Below are positions 1 through 13,600 of a stretch of 64,000 bases of DNA, in pieces. This DNA is from Limnoperna fortunei (taxonomy: Eukaryota; Mollusca; Bivalvia; Mytilida; Modiolidae), in NCBI GenBank assembly GCA_944474755.1, contig OX104123.1:13727275-13791274 (forward strand), in the 5' to 3' direction. A model generated the notes under the pieces. That model ran no database searches, was not told the DNA's origin, and saw only the letters and a program-made list of their open reading frames with translations. The position numbers were made by a program, and so were the translations under genes. Numbering within the stretch: the first letter of the stretch is position 1; every line of letters begins with the position of its first letter.

Positions 1-1628
1 ACCCTTTATATTTTCTGTTGATACTACATTTTCTAATTGTTGCAATGCTGGTTACCCTTTATATTTTCTGTTGATACTACATTTTCTAATTGTTGCAATG
101 CTGGTTACCCTTTATATTTTCTGTTGATACTTACATTTTCTAATTGTTGCAATGCTGGTTACCCTTTATATTTTCTGTTGATACTTACATTTTGTAATTG
201 TTGCAATGCTGATTACCCTTTATATTTTCTGTTGATACTACATTTTCTAATTGTTGCAATGCTGGTTACCCTTTATATTTTCTGTTGATACTACATTTTC
301 TAATTGTAGCAATGCTGGTTACCCTTTATATTTTCTGTTGATACTTACATTTTCTAATTGTTGCAATGCTGGTTACCCTTTATATTTTCTGTTGATACTA
401 CATTTTCTAATTGTTGCAATGCTGGTTACCCTTTATATTTTCTGTTGATACTATATTTTCTAATTGTTGCAATGCTGGTTACCCTTTATATTTTCTGTTG
501 ATACTACATTTTCTAATTGTTCCAATGCTGGTTACCCTTTATATTTTCTGTTGATACTACATTTTCTAATTGTTGCAATGCTGGTTACCCTTTATATTTT
601 CTGTTGATACTACATTTTCTAATTGTTGCAATGCTGGTTACCCTTTATATTTTCTGTTTGATACTACATTTTCTAATTGTTGCAATGCTGGTTACCCTTT
701 ATATTTTCTGTTGATACTACATTTTCTAATTGTTGCAATGCTGGTTACCCTTTATATTTTCTGTTGATACTACATTTTCTAATTGTTGCAATGCTGGTTA
801 CCCTTTATATTTTCTGTTGATACTACATTTTCTAATTGTTGCAATGCTGGTTACCCTTTATATTTTCTGTTGATACTACATTTTCTAATTGTTGCAATGC
901 TGGTTACCCTTTATATTTTCTGTTGATACTACATTTTCTAATTGTTGCAATGCTGGTTACCCTTTATATTTTCTGTTTGATAATAAATTTTCTAATTGTC
1001 GCAATGCTGGTTACCCTTTATATTTTCTGTTGAAACTACATTTTCTAATTGTTGCAATGCTGGTTACCCTTTATATTTTCTGTTGATACTACATTTTCTA
1101 ATTGTTGCAATGCTGGTTACCCTTTATATTTTCTGTTGATACTACATTTTCTAATTGTTGCAATGCTGGTTACCCTTTATATTTTCTGTTGATACTACAT
1201 TTTCTAATTGTTGCAATGCTGGTTACCCTTTATATTTTCTGTTGATACTACATTTTCTAATTGTTGCAATGCTGGTTACCATTTATACTTTCTGCTGATA
1301 CTACGTTTTCTAATTGTAGCAATGCTGGTTACCCTTTATATTTTCTGTTGATACTTACATTTTCTAATTGTTGCAATGCTGGTTACCCTTTATATTTTCT
1401 GTTGATACTACATTTTCTAATTGTTGCAATGCTGGTTACCCTTTATATTTTCTGTTGATACTACATTTTCTAATTGTTGCAATGCTGGTTACCCTTTATA
1501 TTTTCTGTTGATACTACATTTTCTAATTGTTGCAATGCTGGTTACCCTTTATATTTTCTGTTGATACTACATTTTCTAATTGTTGCAATGCTGGTTACCC
1601 TTTATATTTTCTGTTGATACTACATTTT
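1..1628. repeat. 53-bp minisatellite, block 1 (about 31 copies, runs off the left edge)
   Basis: The unit contains TTGTTGCAATGCTGGTTACC followed by CTTTATATTTTCTGTTGATA and repeats every 53 bp, with some 54-bp variants (extra T in GATACTTAC or TGTTTGATA). Copies are nearly identical, so the array is young or homogenised. It stays open in several frames over short distances because the unit has few stops, but 53 is not a multiple of three, so the apparent proteins are artefacts. The left end is outside the window. Confidence 0.97.
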
Positions 1629-2570
1629 GATCCTGATTTGCTGATACTCCTGCAATTCCATTTTCGTCACATTTTCAAATATTGAAAAGAGTATAAAACG
1701 TCAATACATTTTTAACAGATTTTTTTTATAATTACAGATGATTCAATGACCAGTGAAATTGTAATTTATAGTTATGTTGGAAAAGTTACGAAAACAGACT
1801 TAAACTGGTAAAACCTTGGTCAATATTGGATTCCGCTGCATATTAGTCAAGCGGAATGCAAAATTGTCCTGATTTTGACCAGCTTAAACCTGGTTTTATG
1901 TAATTTAAAAATTGTTTCGATTTATCGTGACCCGAAAGTTGTTTTAGACAAATCAAAAACAATGCAACATGCAACATTCTATTCATGTAATAATGTGCAT
2001 TATACCCTTTAGGGACATATACCGTTATTTATGCGCAATATTTTTGCGGAACAACTGTGTTATCGACGTTTTGTAAGGCGCTCTATCGGCACGAATTCAT
2101 ATATGTACTTTTTTTAACGTACCTGTTGTCAAACATATTGATATGTAAAGGGAAAGTTTTCTATTATTTGAAAAACTCTGATAATTCATTCAATTTGCAT
2201 CATAATTTCGTATCGACATCTAAATCCTTCGTCACCTTCCGCAACGTCAGGGTTATTGACTGTATTCAAAACACAAATTCGTGTTATTCTGTCAATTATC
2301 GAATACTCTAAAAAGTGCAAACAAAATAGTGCTGACTGTGTTGCGGATGCCCAACACAAAATATCTCCCAAACGAACACAGATTTGAGGTCGCCTTATGC
2401 TATTCTATATATATACCAAGTTTCGTGCAAATCGGTTAACTTTTTCAATTTTTTTTTAATTTTCTGTGGAAGCCATTTTGAAAATGGCAGCCATCTTCCA
2501 AATTTCGTTAAAATCCGTTCGGTAGTTCGAGATAATTTTGGGGAACCCTAAAAAACATAGGATACTTACA
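1629..2570. other. Spacer between the two 53-bp blocks; right part is a dispersed repeat
   Basis: About 940 bp without a convincing gene. Positions 2316-2551 resemble 3305-3535: both carry a GCTGACTGTGTTG stretch, GTCGCCTTATGCTATTCTAT, TTTCGTGCAAATC and GCCATTTTGAAAATGGC-type palindromes. This is therefore part of a dispersed repeat. Positions 1629-2310 hold nothing I recognise; small reading frames here are not supported. Confidence 0.6.
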
Positions 2571-3121
2571 TTTTCTAATTGTTGCAATGCTGGTTACCCT
2601 TTATATTTTCTGTTGATACTACATTTTCTAATTGTTGCAATGCTGGTTACCCTTTATATTTTCTGTTGATACTACATTTTCTAATTGTTGCAATGCTGGT
2701 TACCCTTTATATTTTCTGTTGATACTACATTTTCTAATTGTTGCAATGCTGGTTACCCTTTATATTTTCTGTTGATACTACATTTTCTAATTGTTGCAAT
2801 GCTGGTTACCCTTTATATTTTCTGTTTGATAATAAATTTTCTAATTGTCGCAATGCTGGTTACCCTTTATATTTTCTGTTGAAACTACATTTTCTAATTG
2901 TTGCAATGCTGGTTACCCTTTATATTTTCTGTTGATACTACATTTTCTAATTGTTGCAATGCTGGTTACCCTTTATATTTTCTGTTGATACTACATTTTC
3001 TAATTGTTGCAATGCTGGTTACCCTTTATATTTTCTGTTGATACTACATTTTCTAATTGTTGCAATGCTGGTTACCCTTTATATTTTCTGTTGATACTAC
3101 ATTTTCTAATTGTTGCAATGC
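2571..3121. repeat. 53-bp minisatellite, block 2 (about 10 copies)
   Basis: Same unit as positions 1-1628. The same rare variants occur in the same order (TTTGATAATAAATTTTC, then TTGAAACTACA) at a constant offset of 1849 bp from those near 972-1040, so this block was copied from block 1 or a common source. It is bordered by the 8-bp direct repeat AACCCTAA at 2544-2551 and 3122-3129. Confidence 0.95.
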
Positions 3122-3745
3122 AACCCTAATGTGATGGTGGCCATTTTCAAAATTGCGACAATCTTGAAATTTCCGAATAGCTTGTGCACTCCTTAAATAA
3201 CCTTTCTACCATAATACAAAGTTTCGTACTAATCCGTTGAGGCGTTTTCGAGAAAAGTACTGGGACAAGTTCATGACGCGGATAAAGAAGAAAAAAATAA
3301 TAATAACTACTGCTGACTGTGTTGGGGATGCCCTACACAAAATGTCTCCCAAACATACACAGGTCGCCTTATGCTATTCTATATATAAATACCAAGTTTC
3401 GTGCAAATCAGATTATTTTTTCTATTTTTTCCAATTTTCGGTGGCGGCCATTTTGAAAATGGCGGCCATCTTACAATATTTTTTTTTAGATTTTAGGTCG
3501 CCTTATGCTATTCTATATATATTTGGAAAATGACGGCCATCTTGAAATATCCGAATAGCTTGTGCACACCTTCAGTAACATATCTACCATAACATAAAGT
3601 TTCCTACTAATCGGTTGAGGAGTTTCCGCGAAAAATACTGGGACAAGTTCATGAGGCGGAGAAAGAAGAAAAAATAATAATAAAGATAATAATAATAAGA
3701 AACAGAGTAAAACAATATGTCTCCAAAGACATAACAAAATAAAAT
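3122..3745 (+). repeat. Dispersed repeat with GGCGGCCATTTTGAAAATGG palindromes and AAT-rich tail
   Basis: Contains two partial copies of a module: GCCATTTTCAAAATTGC or GCCATTTTGAAAATGGC palindrome, GAATAGCTTGTGCAC, AAAGTTTC..ACTAATC..GTTGAG, ACTGGGACAAGTTCATGA(C/G)GCGGA, then GAAAGAAG(AAT)n. The end of the second copy (about 3650-3740) is an A/AAT-rich tail. The layout resembles the 3' part of a retroposed repeat, but the family is not identified. A related piece lies at 2316-2551. Confidence 0.65.
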
Positions 3746-3766
3746 ATTGGAAACTATTTTGAGTAA

Positions 3767-4042
3767 AATTATGCTAACTCAAATGACCACAGACGTAAAG
3801 TGGGCGAGCTTCTTGAAAAAAGTGGTGTATTAAACATAGCAAGGACACCGACTGAAAATCGAAAGCTGAATATCGATAAACGATTAATATTTCGGATTCT
3901 GACAAATTTATACTACATGGAACAGCGAAATACACAAATCATAAGAGCGTCACCTGATCAAAGCAATTCTACGAAAATACTATCGCTTAATCGGCATGAC
4001 GCATTGAAATCACGAGAAGCCATATTTATGTACATGGTATGA
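3767..4042 (+). other. Weak exon candidate, unrecognised
   Basis: An open stretch of about 91 codons with mixed, non-repetitive composition (it includes RLIFRILTNLYYMEQRN). It ends at TGA just after ACATGGTATGATG, a possible but poor donor. There is no recognisable domain or clear acceptor. It could be a real exon, a decayed gene piece or chance; listed because the composition is less random than other small frames nearby. Confidence 0.15.
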
Positions 4043-6036
4043 TGTCGAAACTATATCTTAAGTATCTTTAGTATCTTAGGACATATCCTAACTTAAAAAA
4101 ATATTTGATGAACAGATTTAGGACAGATATTTGTCATTAGAGATTTAAAGATAGGTCTTTGTCTTTGATTTCTTCATTAAACATATACTATACGCGATAC
4201 AACAGAATAATTATAAATTAAATGTATTGCATCATAAGAAATGACAAATCCATTTTTTTTCAATTATAAATATTTCAATTTTATTATTTAACTGTTTTAA
4301 TTATGTGATGCAAAAACAACGTAATTTTACCTGTATTGCGAACAAGTTTTCCGCTTTTTTTTGATTCGATAGCCATACATTTTATGACAGGGTTTCTAAA
4401 ACATTATTAATGGTAAATATGTGACGAAATTATTATTTCTTAATTTTTCCATTATTCATATGTTTCGAATGTGAGAAAATGGCAGTTGACTCTTTATAAT
4501 TGATGTACAGGCCTCAAATTTGCATGAAAGTTGTGTAAATCCCTATCAACGCCTAGGGTCTAACTTAATGAAATCTATTACTTACTTTTACTATTTTATT
4601 ACTATTACTTTAGTAATAAAATTTCTAGTTAGACAGATTCTTCGTGAACTCTCCGCTTAACATTGGCGGAAACGAGGTGTGTGTCCCCATGAAGCTAGCG
4701 TCGATACCAATACATAAATACAAATTATGACAAGTATCTCTCGCGTGGAAAGTTCTAATAGTGGGGTACATCTTTAAGAAAACATTGTTATTAAATACAT
4801 TTTTAAAATCGTGACAATTCAAGGCTCTTGTCTTGAGTGAATGGAACAAATTAGGTTTTTTAATAGAAATATTAAAGTAAAGATTTAAAATACAAAATTA
4901 AGAAATATTTTAGATTAAGAAGGAAGCACAAAGGGTATCCTTTCTAAAACTGTGGTACAGAAAAGAAAAAGGAAGGTGGAAACCAACAACGAAAAGATGG
5001 TATTTGTTCTGTATTACCTTCATTCGTTAGATTATTATATAAATCCTTTCATAAGCTAATCAATTGTGGTGAGCATAATTCACAATGCAAGTGTTTTTTC
5101 TCTAGAAAAATAACTTTATTACTGGGCTAATACTGTTTCATAGTTATATGTAGGAGTCCGGTACAAAATTTAAAGGTATCAACCAAACTAAGACAGAACA
5201 CATGTGAATTGTCTTAAGAATGTTTACGTCTTTATATGTTATTAATCTATATTTTTAGTAAACAAAGTCAAATAATCAGAACCTGCTCTCTGTGTTGAGA
5301 CTTGTACAGATAAAGCCAAACCAGAAAGTTCATCAGCTGCAGGTAAGAAATTATGTTTGTTAAAATAAAAGGTGTAGGATTTTTTAGCTAGGCAAGGACG
5401 CAGTACTTACACAGATTTTACCAAAAACGAACACTGCATGTCTGAAGATAGCATACTAATAATACTCAAGAAAGAACATCTCAGCAGACAAATAAGTTGA
5501 AATATCAATGTGCTGTTCTTCAATACTCATTAAGGTTCTGGCAGAACTGCTTTAATGGTTTGTTCAAAACGTTACCAAAAAGGCATTAAAAGAAACAGAT
5601 CAAGATAAACAGACTAGTTAAAATTCATTACCTTCAGATAGCCGTAAGCTGTATGTGAGCAAATAGATTTAATAGAACATCCAATCAGTTTCCACTAAAC
5701 ACTTTTTTAGCAATGTGTGTTAAACATAGGCTGCAGAATTATGTATCAAGCAATCATGTTATCGTGAAAACTAACTGCTTTTACTTATATATAAAAAATA
5801 GCGTGTTATTCTTTTCTTGACACTGCCGTGCACATTGGATTATCTTGGCATAGAAAAGTGAAACAAAATTTCATGTGCAACTATCAAAATTGTACAGGAC
5901 TACATTGATATATAATGTAGCTTACGGGAATAAGCAAACTACCTTATACTGTTTATGATTGTTGTTAGATTACGTAATCTTTTGATAATGATTTTGACGA
6001 CATCAAAACTCTAATAAACAATTAATGGATATATAG
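4043..6036. other. No gene recognised
   Basis: AT-rich sequence without a supported feature. A short stretch at 5300-5345 (ACAGATAAAGCC, ACCAGAAAGTTCA, ending in CTGCAG/GTAAG) looks like an exon end, and a similar string occurs at 26370-26410. This may be a small dispersed repeat rather than an exon. Confidence 0.4.
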
Positions 6037-6272
6037 AAGTGACCATTAACACATTAAGCAGATTCTTACAGAATATATTTGAATGCCTGGATAATCTTCC
6101 AATAAAGACTCTAAATTCAAATAAGTTTGAACTTAACATATTATTGGAAAGTAGTCTAGCTCTCAAGCATTATTTAAGATCTTCTGCAGCATCGAATAAA
6201 ATGATTGCAGCACTACTATCAAGCTCACCATCCAATCACAATTTCAGCAATTCGAAATGCACCTCTGTTTAG
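6037..6272 (+). other. Weak terminal-exon candidate, unrecognised
   Basis: About 77 codons ending at TAG, with an AATAAA signal about 25 bp downstream. Composition is plausible for protein (Leu/Ser/Asn-rich, with the segment ILLESSLALKHYLRSSAA). A possible acceptor ATATATAG precedes it but has no pyrimidine tract. No domain recognised and no partner exon identified. Confidence 0.15.
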
Positions 6273-6705
6273 TTCCTATTAAAAGTAGAGTAAACTAAAT
6301 AAACAATGCAAAATACACAATCAATTAAAACGCATCTATTTACATCCTTTGGCGAGGTGTTTTTCCATTTTTCGGAGGTAATAATAGTTGATAATAAACT
6401 GTGAAATGCGCGAAATATAGAATAGACTTTGCATTTCATACGGAGCTTTCATCCGATAAACTGTTGAATAAAATACGCATTATTACACCGGAAAGCAATT
6501 GAGCGGAAAACCTTATGAAGCGAAAGACACTGTTCGTCTCTAAGTAGTGCTTGCATTATATTTTTAAGTTGTGATCGATTGCGAGCATTATGGATGCATG
6601 TAAATTTTTATTGTGTACAGGTTTATGTTATAGTTATAATATGAGACTATTCCCATATAATATTGAGTGCCGCTATAATTTTGCAGAAATGGTAAATACA
6701 GTATA

Positions 6706-7624
6706 CAGTCAAACCTCGATAAGTCGAAGTTTGCGGGACCGTAAAAAATATATCGAGTTATCCGAAGTTCGAGTCAACCGAGTTTAGGGTGTGACGTCAT
6801 TTTCATTATGTGATTTTAAAAAAATCTAACGGTCGTTATTTCATGTAAATTTGTTTCGAACTTCGGCATCGCTTGTTTTGTCACGGTATTTGTAGCGTGC
6901 GATATATGAAGTATTTTAGCCATTCATATAAATCGCAATAATTAATAAATAGTGTAATCATATTTTATAAACTTTATTACGAAATTATGGAAATACATAC
7001 CAAGAAAACACTTATCAACTTACAGTTCGATAGAACTAATGAAACAATACAAATTGTTTTTTACGTAATTGACAACACACAAGTCAACAAAAATAACAGA
7101 ATGTCTTTATTGAAACGAAACTCGACAACATACATCATTGATCAGATCAAAAGCAATTTTCAATAACTCATTTTTAATTAAACATGACAAAATAATTCGG
7201 ACAGTAATTAGCGGATCATCAATTAACCTTAATAATGCATGTCCTGCGCTTGGATTACCAGTTCGTTTTATTAAATTGCCTATTCAAATTGTAATTGCCA
7301 ATCAAAAATCGTGTTTGTTCTATGACAGGTGTTTAAAATAAACAGACGCATATTAAGTAACAATACAAAATACAAATGAAATTGTTAGTTCTGACATCGA
7401 TATCGAGAGCAAAATTAACTTCGAGACAACGAGGTTAAAATTACACTAGTAAATATTGTCCGGACTGCAAAAATCCATCGAGTTAAGCGAAATATCGAAA
7501 CAACCGAGATCGACACCGAGGAAGAAATGCATTGTTGATATGGGAAAAATGCCGGGACTTAAAAATTATATCGACATAACCGAGGTATCGAGTCAACCAA
7601 GTTCGAGACAACGAAGTTCGACTG
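6706..7624. mobile_element. Non-autonomous pogo/Tc1-mariner-like element (MITE), 919 bp
   Basis: The left end begins CAGTCAAACCTCGATAAGTC; the reverse complement of the right end begins CAGTCGAACTTCGTTGTCTC. Both are directly flanked by TA (6704-6705 and 7625-7626), the expected target-site duplication of Tc1/mariner/pogo elements. Subterminal TCGAGT/ACCGAG motifs repeat inside both ends. There is no transposase frame, so it would need an enzyme supplied in trans. Confidence 0.75.
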
Positions 7625-7626
7625 TA

Positions 7627-10600
7627 ATTTGGAATTTATCAAGTCGTGACAAATAAAAGACGTCAGTTTATATTTTTAAATGTGTGCATGTGATACAGTT
7701 TAATTATTTATGTTCACTTTGTTGCAGAAATCATTTTAATTTTCTTAGTCTGAACGACAGGTAAAGTTTAGCAATTTTCAATATAGAAACTTTGTACTTA
7801 AGTTACTGAATAAATTGTATATGAATAGTTGTTTTGTGTAGAATCTGATAACGGGTATACGTTAACATCTAATATAAGTGCTTTTAAATCTGATATAAGA
7901 GGTAATATTTGCTTTCGCCTGATAAATTTGACAATGGTTTGGGAACCGATAAAGTTCGGTAAGATGGTAGGTACCTGAAAAAAACATGCTAGGTTGATAT
8001 TTTAGAACTATAGTTCATATTGTGTGGGTCTATAACATATAATTGCTGAATGTTGGTATAACACACAGCGGAAAATATTTTAGTATTTGTCAGGACGAAA
8101 ACAAATTTACAAACAGTTAATTAAATAGTGACTGAGAATGGAGTATTGTGTTGGGACGGACAATTTAACCTTTTGCAGGGATACAATGAGTCAAACGTTT
8201 TCGAACTCTACAAAAGTAATACTTATAGCACATGGGTCGTGGTACGTTATAAACTACGGCCCGTAGTCAAAGTTTTAGTATTATAATCTGACAACATCCC
8301 AACTAGAGGGTCTCCTTTATTTGCCGCGTGCATGTTGATTGAACACTAGTAAACCTCCTAGTATGATCATGGGGAATCATTCACACGACTTGATTTTGTG
8401 TGACCACGAGCATTACAGAAGAGGAAATGTGTTAAAACTAATTATAATTTATTTTAAAATGTTTATGTAAGTTTAAGCAATTGCTACTCATTGATGTTAT
8501 AAATAGTTTTTTCTATCATATGCCCCGCAGTTAATATATGGCACTTTTATAAATAATTCTCCAAAAAAGGAAACACAGTGGGTTTTATATATTATTATAA
8601 GCGACGTTCAAATCAAAATTTAACAATTACACGAACGATATGCACTTAAAATGTTTATTGTATGCAAAATTACAGTATTTGCTTGTACAAATCACAAATC
8701 ACAGTCAATTAAGCACAGTTCAAGGCTACTTCCAGTCAACTGCAAGTAAGTTAGGTATGTGACCACCTCAATGAGCCAGCACTGCTCTGCGTCTCCTGGG
8801 AACGGACTCTATCAAAACACGAACAATATTGCAAGGTATGTTTTGTGATTTCTCTTGCAACCACTGTTGAGGTTGATCTAATGTCTTCGGTGTTGGTTGG
8901 CGCTGGCGTACGCAGTTGGTCCAATAGATATTCGTTATGATACAAATCAGACAATTTTGAAGGTCATCGCAACACATTAATGTTATTTCTTTCGGGAAAG
9001 TCTCTGGTTAGTTGTGCAAGATATCATTGTCCTGTTGGAATAACTCCTAATTAAACCACTTTTTGGACGGTCATTAGTCTTACCGGTTCTCTAGTTCACA
9101 TTCTCCATCGGTGCAACTTAACTTTGGGAGACTCCAGCCTGTAGTCGTCCAATGATGATGTTTCTGGCAGCAGTATCCATATTGCGGCATGGCACAACTT
9201 TTGTATTTGGACCATCAGACCTGTTTCTTGTATACGCTACCACGCTACCGATAGAGAGTTGAGTGAACTTTGCACTTTTCAACTGCATTTGTATTATGTG
9301 GCAAACTGCAGAAAAGATGCTAAACCATAGATCAGTTCCTCTGACAAAGTATTATTAGGACACGGCTGCCTGTTTCAAACGGACAAAACCATATGCATCA
9401 TATCTAAATCTTTGAGAAATATTTATTATTAGTATTTTTTCGCAAGACAAGGATTATCCGGTCTATATCAGATGATCTCGTAGAGCGAATCTGATATGGA
9501 CCTGATAATCCTTGTCGAGCGAAAACAAGTACGAATAATTTTGTATTGGTAATTTCGCAATTTAAATACATTTTTTTTATTTGTTTTCGTTTTTGACATA
9601 TTTGAGGTAATTTTGCTTTGTAATAGTGCCGTTTTTACGGTAATAATATGTGCACTACTTCTTTTGTACAATTTTTATGCGTAATGCGGTCTGACATGAC
9701 GTCACTCCTACCTCATTCATTCAAATCGGTTAAAGCGATTGTACGGACGGGGCCGAATGGAATTTTAAATGAATGGAGAGGAAATGTCAATCTGAAACCA
9801 ATTTCAGCGTTACGAATAAGTTGAAAGAGGTAGGTTATCATGTTTGAAAACTATATTAATGTTTCTTCAAAGAAGGAAATGATTCTGATTACGATTTCTT
9901 GCACTGACCGGCTGGTGTGCATGCCAGTTATTCCGTTTATGGGGCTACAGATATTGATAAATCAATCCATATTGATTCCGTACTCGCTAAATATATAATG
10001 AAAACTTCTGCCTGTGTAACACCAAGTAGTTGCCTATAGTATAAAGGGTTTTAGCCTATCAACTACGTCTACGGTCACATACTCGATGTTTCTGCAATCT
10101 TCATTCATTTAGCGATCAAAACGATCTTGCATGTTATTCACTATTAATGATAAACATGTGTTTCAACCAAATTAAACGCCTTTAAAGCAATACACTTTCA
10201 AGACCCGTTTTTCGCCGAAATTCGTGCGTAATGCCATACAAAAAAGGGGGGTATTGTATTTAAATTGTTCGTTATTCTTATTTCAGGAGATCAATAAGAT
10301 ACTCTATAGATACTGATTGTGTGTTGCGTTTTATATTTTGTAACACTTCTTCGTGTCTGGACAGGTCTGACTAATTGCAGCATAGATGTATTGTTTCTTT
10401 CGTGATGTTTGTATTCCTTAAATATTTATGAGCTTTGGTCAGTGTTCAATGCGTGATCTTCCGCAATGTGTTCGCGCATGACAAATGACCAACAGCTGAT
10501 AATTTCTAGTATCACTAGTCGTTGTTCTACTGAGCGTTGATACTAATTTTACTGGTAGTAAAGATCAAGGAAAATTGTAACAAATTACCGATAAAAAATG

Positions 10601-13600
10601 TATCAAGACCATACAGAAATTACATTGCAAAGTGAACACATATATTTCGTTCTGTCCTTGTTTTCTTTCTATATTGTCGTTATTTTGCATTTAATATTTC
10701 GTGTGTGTTTTTGTTTAAAAACAAAGCAGAAAACATCTCACTAACTCCATTGAATAACAAGTCTAGATGGTATGAAAGCGATTGTGTTCGTGTTCGTAAA
10801 GATTAATACCATCGATGAACACGCCTATTAATAATAAATAATATTATTTAGCTACATGTTGAGACGTCCAACTCTAGATGCTTACTTGGACAAGGTGAAA
10901 ATTGCAGTGGTGTCGTAATCTTCTGACGTATTAATATTATATTTCTAAAATATAAATCTAGTTGTGTTAAAATTCAAATTTGCGTTAAAAAAATCTAATT
11001 TAAATAATTTAAACATATTTTATACATAAAGAACGAACTAGATTGAACTATATATCATCTTCATATTTGTTCACAATATCTTAACTGATCGTTATGAGGA
11101 ATCCATCCCTCCACGTGTACATTATGCCATTATCATTAGTAAGTGTTAGGACCACTGCATATGGGCCATGGATAAATTACGAGAATTCATTATCCGATTT
11201 ATAAATTCAATTAAACTCTCAAAATTGTCATTTGATAGTAACAATGTGCAGTAATGATAAGGTACGATGTGGGATAGTGATCATTTCGAATGTAAAAAAA
11301 AATATAAACGGGACATTCACATCAAACACTGATTGTGCTGTCATTTTCTTTTAGAATTTATTCCATCATTGTATAAATTCTATTAAATAGTTAGGTACAC
11401 ATGAATTAACATGCTCAGTTAAAGGTAGTTTTATTGTATTAATAGGGTTAACACATCGCAATAAAATGTTCCTTGTTAAAAGTGAAACGCGCGGGTAAAA
11501 TATCGTTACTTGTGAGACATTATCAGTTAGAAATGGCGTTACTTTGAATGAAGTCGGCTTTTTAGGTAAGTTAAAAGTGAAAATTTCGATTGATCATATT
11601 TTAGATTAATTTACACCTGTGACATGTTATGTACTCTTTACACTTTTGCGGAATGTTATAATCAGTTCTGGTAACTAAGCTGTCGTTCATTGCAATGTTT
11701 CCATGATCAGTATAATGTGTTGTATTGTAACATAATACTGCATTTTTCCTTTCATCTTTTTTATTAAACGCTCTTAATCGGTGTTTATTCAAAATCATTC
11801 TTTAACATGTGGTGTTTCACGTCAAAACTCCCACACTCAAATACACTGAAGTAGGGAGGGGAAGGTTATTAGTGGTATAATGAAGCAACTTTTACGTAAT
11901 TCAATAGAAGAGTAAGCAACGTACTTTTGTAATCTGCAAATTTTAAAATATATTGATTAAACTATGCAGCAAACTCATACACTATCATGCACTCATTGAC
12001 ATATTTAAAAAAACTCATCCTATCGGATTTCTATGTTGAAATATGCTAACTTGTAAGAAGAACTGTACGCATGATCGTATTTATTGTTAAAACTGACGAC
12101 AAACGTCCCTACAAATCATGATTTCAACGTGTGTTTAGCGTGCCATTAGTGATCCTTTCTTTATACGAATAACCTTGCCGTATTATTCATTTGTTGCATT
12201 GAAAGCATGGTTTATAATATGTTGCAGCTTTGTACTGTAACTAAACCAAAGTAGAGTTGCCTAGAAATCATATATAATTTGTTATGCTCTAATATCATAT
12301 ATCTCATATTTTTATCAGTATAAATCCGGACCCCGTAAGAGAAATGATGACTTAATGGGACTGCATTAGAACAATGATTTTTTGTCTAGTTATGGGATAG
12401 CATGAATGACATTACGGCAATGTGCAGTTAAATAGATCGCGGGGCATGACTTAATAAAACTAACAGGGTCCCACAAGAGATATATAAATTTTCATTGAAT
12501 GTTTGCTCTTTTAGTTCATATAAAGCAGACTTCCAAAGATGCGCCTGTCATTACCCGGTTATGTTATGTTTGCCGATTGGTTTAGAGGTAAAAAGAGTGC
12601 GAGAAGAATAAAACCTAAAACAAATTGTTGGTGTGGTATGAAGTATACATAATAATTGATGGTCTTGTTATGGACGTAGCGTTTAACATTATTCAAACAA
12701 ACAAATAAATGTTGGCTTTAATGTTTTTCTCTGTTAGGTTTACATTAGTTTTTATGTGTTTTCGCTATGTACCTTAGTTTACACAACATTCACTTTCTTT
12801 CGTGTTGAGATGTCCTTCATTTGCCTTTCCCTTTGTTGCCAAAACGCCGTCTAAAATAACAATGGGTAAGTGTGTACTGTCCTGTTTTCCTACAAATATG
12901 CGACTTTTAGGAATGAATAATCAAAACATAAAGCTCTAATCAGGGTCAGGAACAACCATACGTGTTATTTTTTCTCCTATCTATTTGTACTGTTAAACCT
13001 TCGATTTGTACTATTAAAGACTACTTATCCATATTCACGAATCTGCAATACGATGAGTGTTTTTTCAAATATTTTTGGATACATTTATACCATAAGAAAA
13101 CATACCATTGGAAAATCGCAGTGGAAAGGTTTACAATAGGAAAATCAAAGGAAGAAATTTCCACCGTGAAAAGCAAATACTATGAAAGAGACGTGTATTT
13201 AAAGCTAAAAAAATCAAATAGAGGAGAATGAGTTTTGTTTATTAAAGGTCAAGTACAATGATTTTTAAAACATTTTAATTTATGCATAAGACTGCCGATT
13301 AAAGAACTTGTAAAGATATAGTGTGTAATATATTTCATCACTTATCACCTATAACTCCCTAGGGTATGAATTTAAAAATAAATTTTTCTAGTGTACAATT
13401 AAGACCGTCACTGATGTTGAGGAAAAGGCAAGACTAGCACTACTGACTCAGAAATACTCATAAATAACCTTGCGTCTTAATAAAACGAAGAGTTTTTATA
13501 CCCACAGATCACGTTTTAAGTTACAAAATTACGTATTGTTTGAGTAAATTTTGAAAGTCTAAATATTACTGAGATGGGAAAACTGTTTTCTTACAACACA

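Noticed and set aside
37..1458. Several 65-83 codon frames in the 53-bp array (and 2685-2935)
   Set aside because: The unit length is not a multiple of three and the frames simply read the minisatellite; no start context or splice support.
1..3121. CRISPR-like regular repeats
   Set aside because: No unique spacers between repeats, eukaryotic context, direct head-to-tail units; these are minisatellites.
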